Shown piece after piece: positions 58,186 to 64,000 of a stretch of 64,000 bases of DNA (positions are counted from its first letter, which is position 1; each line of letters opens with the position of its first letter). The notes under the pieces were generated by a model. That model was given only the letters and a program-made list of their open reading frames with translations, had not been told where the DNA came from and did not search any database. The stretch is taken from positions 1 to 64,000 of the forward strand of contig JAEUMD010000020.1 of the NCBI GenBank assembly GCA_016793635.1. Reading direction: 5' to 3'. The stretch comes from Hyphomicrobiaceae bacterium (GTDB taxonomy: Bacteria > Pseudomonadota > Alphaproteobacteria > Rhizobiales > Hyphomicrobiaceae). The translations under genes and the position numbers were made by a program.

Positions 58186-59292
58186 ATGAGCGCACCGAAG
58201 CCTTCCTCCCGCACCGGATCGCGAGCCGCAGGCCAGCCGACTGGTTCTCGATCGCCGGGCAAATCGCATCGGCGGTTCCTGCTGCCGTTCCAGGGCGAAG
58301 CGCTCTCGCCCCCGCCGGTCTGGCTGATGCGTCAGGCGGGGCGGTACCTGCCCGAGTACCGCGCTACGCGCGACGAGGCTGGCAGCTTCCTTGATCTCTG
58401 TTACTCGCCGCGTCATGCGACCGAGGTGACGCTACAACCGATCCGCCGCTATGGTTTTGACGCCGCCATCCTGTTTGCCGACATCCTCGTCGTGCCGGAT
58501 GCACTCGGCCAGAAAGTCACTTTCGAAGCGGGGGAAGGGCCGAAGCTCGAGCCAATCCGTACCGCCGCTGATCTCGCACGCCTCGATCCCGCCAAGACGG
58601 GAGGGAAATTCTCCCTCATCTGCGAGACCGTCGAGCGCCTGCGCGGCGAGCTGCCGGACGAGACGGCTCTCATCGGCTTCTGCGGCGCGCCGTGGACCGT
58701 GGCGACCTATATGGTGCAGGGCGAGGGCTCCAGCGATCAGGCCGAGGCTCGGCTGTGGGCATACCGCGATCCTCAGGGCTTCCAGAAGCTCATCGATACC
58801 CTGGTCGAGACCTCCATCGACTATCTCGACCGCCAGGTGAAGGCAGGCGCGGACGCGCTCCAGATCTTCGATACCTGGGCCGGTACGCTGCCCGACAACG
58901 AATTCGACAAGTGGGTGGTGGCGCCGACCAAGGCGATCGTTGCGGCGCTGAAGGAGCGCCACCCGGAGGTGCCGATCATCGGTTTCCCGCGCGGCGCGGG
59001 CGGGGCGGCGCTCTGGTACGTCGACGAGACAGGCGTCGATGGCATCGGCTGCGATACCGCCATGCCGCCCTACATGATGAGCGAAGCGTTCGAGGACGAG
59101 GATGTCGTCGTCCAGGGCAACCTCGACCCGCTGCTGCTGGTCGCGGGCGGCGATGCCCTCGACGAGCGGGTGGACGAGATCCTGGAATTGATGGAAGGCC
59201 GCCGCTTCATCTTCAATCTCGGCCACGGGATCGTTCCGCAAACCCCTCCCGAGAATGTCGCGAGGCTGGTCCATAGGGTTCGCGGCGAGTGA
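58186..59292 (+). CDS. hemE: uroporphyrinogen decarboxylase
   Basis: A 368-residue enzyme of heme synthesis that decarboxylates uroporphyrinogen III to coproporphyrinogen III. After an N-terminal Ser/Arg-rich extension of about 25 residues comes PVWLMRQAGRYLPEYR (first substrate-binding loop), then ILFADILVVPDALG (Asp), GFCGAPWTVATYM, and near the C-terminus FNLGHGIVPQTPPENV. The ATG at 58186 follows AGAGAGG; an in-frame upstream start at 58093 would read into the origin region and is unlikely. It is the first gene to the right of the putative oriC. Confidence 0.95.
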   Translation: MSAPKPSSRTGSRAAGQPTGSRSPGKSHRRFLLPFQGEALSPPPVWLMRQAGRYLPEYRATRDEAGSFLDLCYSPRHATEVTLQPIRRYGFDAAILFADILVVPDALGQKVTFEAGEGPKLEPIRTAADLARLDPAKTGGKFSLICETVERLRGELPDETALIGFCGAPWTVATYMVQGEGSSDQAEARLWAYRDPQGFQKLIDTLVETSIDYLDRQVKAGADALQIFDTWAGTLPDNEFDKWVVAPTKAIVAALKERHPEVPIIGFPRGAGGAALWYVDETGVDGIGCDTAMPPYMMSEAFEDEDVVVQGNLDPLLLVAGGDALDERVDEILELMEGRRFIFNLGHGIVPQTPPENVARLVHRVRGE

Positions 59293-59343
59293 TGGAGCTC
59301 ACTCCGCTTGCCGACCCGCGGGCCGTGGCATAAACCGTCTGCC

Positions 59344-59886
59344 ATGAGCAGCACACCGCCAACTCAAGCCCCCTCGTCCGCCTCCCCAGCCAAGCGCGCC
59401 GCCATCGCCATCGCGGTCACCGTTGTAGCGACGGCGGCGGCAATGATGGTGTTGGGCGACGGTGCCTACCTTTGGGTGAAAGCGGTCCATGTCGTCGCCG
59501 TCATCTCGTGGATGGCGGGCATGCTCTACCTGCCGCGGCTGTTCATCTACCACTGCGATGCGCCGGTGGGCTCCCAACAATCCGAGACCTTTAAGGTCAT
59601 GGAGCGTCGCCTGCTGCGGATCATCATGAACCCGGCGATGATCGTTTCGTGGGTGCTCGGCGTGTGGCTCGCCTGGCAGGCTGACTTTTTCAGCTCGCCC
59701 TGGTTTCACGTGAAACTTTTCGCGGCGCTGGTGCTGTCATGGGCACACGGAAATTTCTCGGCCGCGGTGAGGGCCTTTGCGGAGGATCGCAACGAAAAAT
59801 CGACTCGCTACTGGCGCCTGATGAACGAGGTACCGACGGTTTTGATGATCTTCATCGTTGTGATGGTGATCGTGAAGCCGTTCTGA
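59344..59886 (+). CDS. hemJ: protoporphyrinogen oxidase HemJ
   Basis: A 180-residue membrane protein, the oxygen-using protoporphyrinogen IX oxidase of many alphaproteobacteria. The diagnostic helix is WVKAVHVVAVISWMAGMLYLPRLFIYH, quoted in parts: VKAVHVVAVISWMAG and LPRLFIYH, with the conserved heme-ligand His residues. About four membrane segments follow, ending FIVVMVIVKPF. The ATG at 59344 is preferred; a TTG at 59308 is in frame. It sits 51 bases after hemE, linking two heme steps. A perfect parS core lies inside its coding sequence (59703-59716). Confidence 0.93.
   Translation: MSSTPPTQAPSSASPAKRAAIAIAVTVVATAAAMMVLGDGAYLWVKAVHVVAVISWMAGMLYLPRLFIYHCDAPVGSQQSETFKVMERRLLRIIMNPAMIVSWVLGVWLAWQADFFSSPWFHVKLFAALVLSWAHGNFSAAVRAFAEDRNEKSTRYWRLMNEVPTVLMIFIVVMVIVKPF
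59703..59716. promoter_or_regulatory. parS-like ParB-binding site inside hemJ
   Basis: GTTTCACGTGAAAC is a perfect 14-base palindrome, the core of the bacterial parS consensus TGTTTCACGTGAAACA. Only the two outermost bases differ (G and T). It lies within the coding sequence, over codons for Phe-His-Val-Lys, about 1.5 kb right of the putative oriC. Confidence 0.8.
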
Positions 59887-60232
59887 GGTGCGATCGTTCG
59901 TTGTGGTCATCTGGGCCTGACACGGCTCTGATCGCCTCGCTCGGAACAAATGGGGCGACTAAGAGGTTCCCCAAACACGAGTGCACTAAGGGACGGCCGC
60001 TGTTGCCGGGAAGCGGCTTCCGCCGGTCGCCCCGCTCTGCTATAAAGTTCGCATCCCATTCCGACTCACGGCCTCTCCGGCCTTCGAGTTCGCCCGCGCG
60101 CAAGAGGTTGCCGGGCGTAACGGATCGCGCGGTTCCGCGCGCTGGCACAATCCCCCTACCATTTCAATCTCATCCTGGCACGGCTCAACCTCTCCCCGCC
60201 TTGCGCCACCGTTGCCAATCCGGAGTCCCTTC
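59887..60232. other. spacer between hemJ and rho
   Basis: About 345 bases without a supportable gene. It should hold the rho promoter; rho genes are often autoregulated here, but I cannot point to a specific element. GGAG precedes the rho ATG by ten bases. Confidence 0.4.
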
Positions 60233-61498
60233 ATGAAGGAAGTCAAACTCGAGGATCTCAAGCTCAAGACCCCGGTCGAGCTGCTGAGCTTCGCTGAAGA
60301 GGTCGGCGTCGAGAACGCTTCGACCATGCGCAAGCAGGAACTGATGTTCGCGACGCTGAAGCAGCTCGCGACGCAGGACATCGAGATCGTCGGCACGGGT
60401 GTCGTCGAAGTTCTGCAGGACGGTTTCGGGTTCCTGCGCTCGCCCGACGCCAACTATCTGCCCGGCCCCGATGACATCTACGTCTCGCCCTCCCAGATTC
60501 GCCGCTTCGCCCTGCGCACCGGCGATACGGTCGAGGGTCACATCCGCTCGCCGAAGGAAGGCGAACGTTATTTCGCCCTGCTCAAGGTGTCCCGGATCAA
60601 TTTCGAGGACCCAGAGGCGGTCAAGCACAAGATCCACTTCGACAACCTGACGCCGCTCTACCCGACGAAGTGGCTGAAGATGGAAATCGAGGATCCGACG
60701 ATCAAGGATCTTTCGGCCCGTGTCATCGACATCGTCGCGCCGCTCGGCAAGGGCCAGCGCGGATTGATCGTCGCGCCGCCGCGCACCGGTAAGACGGTGC
60801 TGCTGCAGAATATCGCCCACGCGATCTCGACCAATCATCCCGAGTGCTATCTCATCGTGCTGCTGATCGACGAGCGGCCGGAGGAAGTCACCGACATGCA
60901 GCGGTCGGTGAAGGGCGAGGTCATATCGTCCACCTTCGACGAGCCGCCGTCCAGGCACGTGCAGGTATCCGAGATGGTGATCGAGAAGGCCAAGCGCCTC
61001 GTCGAGCACAAGCGCGATGTCGTGATCCTGCTCGATTCGATCACGCGCCTCGGTCGCGCCTACAACACGGTCGTACCTTCCTCGGGCAAGGTGCTCACCG
61101 GTGGTGTCGACTCCAACGCCTTGCAGCGGCCCAAGCGATTCTTCGGCGCCGCCCGCAACATCGAGGAGGGCGGATCGCTGACGATCATCGCGACGGCGCT
61201 GATCGACACAGGCTCGCGCATGGACGAAGTGATCTTCGAAGAGTTCAAGGGTACAGGTAACTCGGAAATAATTCTGGACCGCAAGGTGTCCGACAAGCGC
61301 GTCTTCCCGGCGATCGACGTGGCGCGTTCGGGCACACGTAAGGAGGACCTGCTGGTTGCCAAGGATCAGCTCAAGAAGGTCTACGTGCTGCGCCGCATCC
61401 TCAACCCCATGGGAACGATGGACGCGATCGAGTTCCTGATCGACAAGCTGAAGTCGACCAAGACCAACTCGGACTTCTTCTCGCAGATGAATACGTGA
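60233..61498 (+). CDS. rho: transcription termination factor Rho
   Basis: A 421-residue hexameric RNA-dependent ATPase. The N-terminal domain starts [20 protein letters not shown]; the RNA-binding OSB fold includes [22 protein letters not shown]. The ATPase P-loop is [12 protein letters not shown] (Lys187), Walker [14 protein letters not shown], and the Q-loop/R-loop region [20 protein letters not shown]. It terminates untranslated transcripts. Its place between the heme genes and mnmE is conserved in Hyphomicrobiales. A strong hairpin follows. Confidence 0.98.
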   Translation: MKEVKLEDLKLKTPVELLSFAEEVGVENASTMRKQELMFATLKQLATQDIEIVGTGVVEVLQDGFGFLRSPDANYLPGPDDIYVSPSQIRRFALRTGDTVEGHIRSPKEGERYFALLKVSRINFEDPEAVKHKIHFDNLTPLYPTKWLKMEIEDPTIKDLSARVIDIVAPLGKGQRGLIVAPPRTGKTVLLQNIAHAISTNHPECYLIVLLIDERPEEVTDMQRSVKGEVISSTFDEPPSRHVQVSEMVIEKAKRLVEHKRDVVILLDSITRLGRAYNTVVPSSGKVLTGGVDSNALQRPKRFFGAARNIEEGGSLTIIATALIDTGSRMDEVIFEEFKGTGNSEIILDRKVSDKRVFPAIDVARSGTRKEDLLVAKDQLKKVYVLRRILNPMGTMDAIEFLIDKLKSTKTNSDFFSQMNT

Positions 61499-61559
61499 TC
61501 AGAACGGAAAGCACTCCGGCGGCCCCTGGTCGCCATGCCTTCCAGGTTGTAGAGATCGG

Positions 61560-61590
61560 ACCCCGCGGAGCTCTGTTCCGCGGGGTTATT
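61560..61590 (+). terminator. terminator hairpin after rho
   Basis: ACCCCGCGGA (61560-61569) pairs perfectly with TCCGCGGGGT (61577-61586), a 7-base loop, followed by tattcgttt. It is a good intrinsic terminator about 60 bases past the rho stop. Confidence 0.85.
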
Positions 61591-61634
61591 CGTTTCCATC
61601 GCCGGGCTGCTGAACTGAGATCCCGATCACATCG

Positions 61635-63002
61635 ATGACAGGTCACAATCAGGCAAACCGCTCGACGATCTTTGCCCTGTCCTCGGCCGCGGGACGGGCG
61701 GGCGTCGCAGTTGTGCGTGTCTCCGGGCCGATGGCCGGAACAGTCCTGAGTCTCATGGCCCCCGCACGACCGAAGCCCCGGCTGGCGGCAGGCCGCAGGA
61801 TCATCCATCCGACAACCTCGGAGCATCTCGACAGCGGTGTCGTCCTGTGGTTTCCGGCGCCGAAGAGCTTCACCGGTGAGGACGTTGCCGAGCTACAGCT
61901 CCATGGCAGCGTCGCTGTTGTCCGGGCGGTTCTTGCGGCACTGGCGGGCATTCCCGGATGCCGGCAGGCGGAGGCGGGAGAGTTCGCGCGCCGGGCCTAC
62001 GACAACGGAAAGATCGATCTCGTCGAGGCCGAGGGTCTCGCTGACCTCATCGACGCGGAAACCGAGGCACAGCGGCGACAGGCGCTCCGCCAATCTCGAG
62101 GCGCTCTGTCGTCACTCTACGAGAGCTGGCGGGCCAGCCTGATCGAAGCAACTGCTCTCGTCGAGTCGTCCATCGATTTCTCGGACGAAGGGGATGTCGC
62201 ATACGACGCTTTCGATTCGAGCAAGGCTGTTGTGACGGACTTGGCAAAAGCCATCCGCCATCACCTCGACGATGGAAATAAGGGTGAAATCCTCAGATCT
62301 GGCTTTCGGGTGGCGCTGGCGGGGCCGCCCAATGTCGGCAAATCGAGCCTGCTCAACGCCCTTGCGCGCCGCGACGCTGCGATCGTCTCCGAGGAGGCGG
62401 GTACTACCCGCGACGTGATCGAGGTACGGCTCGACCTAGAAGGGTTGCCGGTGATCGTAGCCGACACCGCGGGAATTCGAGAGACGACGGGCCAAGTGGA
62501 GCGCGAAGGTATCCGGAGGTCCCTCGCGACAGCCGCCGACGCCGACCTCATCATCTGGATGACGGACGTGTTGACTGGAGAAGCCGTACTGCCAGCGGAG
62601 TTGCTGGCGATTGCCGACCGGGTGCTGCCAATCGTGAACAAGGTCGATCTCCGGCCAGGACTGCCCGATGGTACGCAGGTGCAAGCTCTGCCAGACGACG
62701 AGGTCGCAATTTCCGTATTGTCTGGGGCGGGCCTCTCCGAATTGAGCCAGCGGATCGCCGCCATCGCGCGCGAGCGGATCGGGGCTAACGAAGAGCCTCA
62801 TCTCACACAGGAGCGCCATCGCCAGCTCGTGCAGCAGTGTCTCGACGACCTGGATTCATTCCTCGCCGGAGACGCGAACCATGTCGAACTGCGTGCGGAG
62901 GACCTTCGCCGTGCAGCATCCGCGCTTGGGCGCATCACCGGGAGGATTGGCGTCGAGGATGTCCTGGACCAAGTGTTCCATCGATTCTGCATTGGCAAGT
63001 GA
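61635..63002 (+). CDS. mnmE: tRNA modification GTPase MnmE
   Basis: A 455-residue GTPase that with MnmG modifies the wobble uridine (xm5U34) of certain tRNAs. The N-terminal folate domain (TIFALSSAAGRAGVAVVRVSG) is followed by helical and G domains: G1 GPPNVGKSSLLN, G3 VADTAGIRE, G4 NKVD. The C-terminus ends FCIGK, the conserved CxGK motif needed for catalysis. mnmG begins 270 bases later, its natural partner. Confidence 0.97.
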   Translation: MTGHNQANRSTIFALSSAAGRAGVAVVRVSGPMAGTVLSLMAPARPKPRLAAGRRIIHPTTSEHLDSGVVLWFPAPKSFTGEDVAELQLHGSVAVVRAVLAALAGIPGCRQAEAGEFARRAYDNGKIDLVEAEGLADLIDAETEAQRRQALRQSRGALSSLYESWRASLIEATALVESSIDFSDEGDVAYDAFDSSKAVVTDLAKAIRHHLDDGNKGEILRSGFRVALAGPPNVGKSSLLNALARRDAAIVSEEAGTTRDVIEVRLDLEGLPVIVADTAGIRETTGQVEREGIRRSLATAADADLIIWMTDVLTGEAVLPAELLAIADRVLPIVNKVDLRPGLPDGTQVQALPDDEVAISVLSGAGLSELSQRIAAIARERIGANEEPHLTQERHRQLVQQCLDDLDSFLAGDANHVELRAEDLRRAASALGRITGRIGVEDVLDQVFHRFCIGK

Positions 63003-63042
63003 CGTAGGGCTCATCGGGCGAACGTCGGCAAGGGTATGGTTG

Positions 63043-63064
63043 CCGTGTTTCACGTGAAACACGG
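63043..63064. promoter_or_regulatory. parS site (perfect 22-base palindrome)
   Basis: 63046-63061 reads TGTTTCACGTGAAACA, exactly the parS consensus bound by ParB. The palindrome extends perfectly to 63043-63064. It lies in the intergenic gap between mnmE and mnmG. In alphaproteobacteria parA and parB usually follow mnmG and rsmG, which would be just right of the window. ParB spreading from here would help segregate the origin. Confidence 0.92.
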
Positions 63065-63274
63065 TGGGCCTGCGTCGGAGGCGACCGGGTCGGCCGATAG
63101 CATTGGTTCGGCGGTTGAATTCGCCGACCAGTGGGCTTCCGGAGTGAAAGACGTTGGGGCGGAAGCTTGGCTTTGACCGGGTTCTGCCGAGCCGGTATGG
63201 TGCCCACGATCCATTCATCGGGGCGCGACCGGCACGTCAGGCCGGCGCGCCTTTTTGGTCCTGGCAGATTGAAC

Positions 63275-64000
63275 ATGCGAACTTCGTTTGACGTGATCGT
63301 CGTCGGCGGCGGCCATGCGGGTTGCGAAGCGGCGGCAGCGGCGGCGCGCATGGGGGCGCGAACGGCGCTGGTCACCCATAGCTCCGCCACCATCGGTGAG
63401 ATGTCGTGCAACCCGGCGATTGGCGGGCTTGGTAAAGGGCATCTCGTTCGCGAAATCGATGCGCTGGACGGCCTAATGGCACGGGTCGCCGACGCCGCAG
63501 GCATCCAGTTCCGGCTTCTTAACCGGTCCAAGGGTCCGGCGGTCCAGGGGCCGCGCGCTCAGGCCGATCGCAAACTCTATCGTCAAGCGATGCAGGCGGC
63601 GCTTGCGGCGCAGAGCGGCCTCGAGATCATAGAGGGAGGCGTCGAGGACATTCTCGTTCAGGCCGACCGGGTCTCTGGTGTGGTCACCGGAGATGGGCGG
63701 GTTTTGATGTGCGGCGCCGTCGTCCTCACTACGGGTACGTTCCTGAACGGGCTCATCCACCTCGGCGAAAAGAAGGTGCCGGCCGGGCGTATGGGCGCGG
63801 CACCGGCGCTCAAACTGTCCGAACGGCTCTACGCCATGGGGCTGCGCATGGGGCGGCTCAAAACCGGCACGCCGGCAAGGCTCGCTTCGGGTTCCATCGA
63901 CTGGGCCAGCCTCGAAATGCAGCCGGGGGACGACACGCCGGTTCCGTTCTCCTTTTTGACTGAACGGATCGAAACCACTCAGATTGCCTGTGGCATCACC
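63275..64000 (+). CDS. mnmG: tRNA uridine-5-carboxymethylaminomethyl modification enzyme MnmG (5' part)
   Basis: The first 242 codons of MnmG (GidA), cut by the window edge. The FAD-binding loop starts at residue 8 ([20 protein letters not shown]). [22 protein letters not shown] is quoted in parts: [12 protein letters not shown] and [10 protein letters not shown], the conserved Cys-containing loop. [20 protein letters not shown] is also typical. The ATG at 63275 fits the family start. With MnmE it makes the wobble-uridine modification. Confidence 0.96.
   Translation, partial: MRTSFDVIVVGGGHAGCEAAAAAARMGARTALVTHSSATIGEMSCNPAIGGLGKGHLVREIDALDGLMARVADAAGIQFRLLNRSKGPAVQGPRAQADRKLYRQAMQAALAAQSGLEIIEGGVEDILVQADRVSGVVTGDGRVLMCGAVVLTTGTFLNGLIHLGEKKVPAGRMGAAPALKLSERLYAMGLRMGRLKTGTPARLASGSIDWASLEMQPGDDTPVPFSFLTERIETTQIACGIT

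Overview
The window is GC-rich chromosomal DNA from an alphaproteobacterium, most likely of the order Hyphomicrobiales (Rhizobiales). The evidence is gene order: mdh-sucCD-sucAB-lpd, acnA beside ccmABCDG, Tim44/MltA/Smr, and dnaQ-coaE-aroE-maf-ppsR facing hemE-hemJ-rho-mnmE-mnmG. Two DUF2865 proteins, an IalB-like protein, an HWE/HisKA_2-type kinase and an ethylmalonyl-CoA-pathway gene pair fit the same group. The genus cannot be named from the sequence alone.

Left part (1-20.8 kb): tRNA-Arg, a small set of stress and unknown genes (rhodanese, a 54-residue histone-H1-like protein, a low-molecular-weight phosphatase-like protein, a GNAT acetyltransferase), zapE, then the TCA block mdh, sucC, sucD, sucA, sucB, lpd. 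A sensor histidine kinase lies in reverse orientation inside that block, behind a strong terminator. A duplicated 85-base palindromic element follows lpd, then a TraB/GumN protein, xerC and a CapA-like protein.

Accessory patch (20.8-25.4 kb): a two-gene operon of a AAA+ ATPase and a large subtilisin-like protease, directly beside tRNA-Ser. It resembles ietA/ietS, known as a plasmid-stability toxin-antitoxin pair and as an antiphage system. It is the clearest accessory system in the window.

Middle (25.4-53 kb): a DUF2865 secreted protein, thpR, an M3 oligopeptidase, a DUF1223 protein, acnA, cytochrome c maturation genes ccmABCDG, an outer-membrane barrel-like protein, carbonic anhydrase, pyridoxal kinase, a CoA-ester lyase plus mesaconyl-CoA hydratase, an FAD amine oxidase-like protein, a second DUF2865 protein, a quinone oxidoreductase, a SpoU methyltransferase, an IalB-like protein, and smr-mltA-Tim44 transcribed leftward.

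Right end (52.5-64 kb): fxsA, secB, then five leftward genes (dnaQ, coaE, aroE, maf, ppsR) and, diverging from them, hemE, hemJ, rho, mnmE and the start of mnmG. The 430-base gap between ppsR and hemE holds DnaA-box-like motifs and an AT-rich tract, and sits where the Caulobacter chromosomal origin lies. I infer it is oriC. Two ParB-binding (parS) palindromes lie within 6 kb of it, one inside the hemJ coding sequence. The right end is therefore the origin and segregation region of the chromosome.
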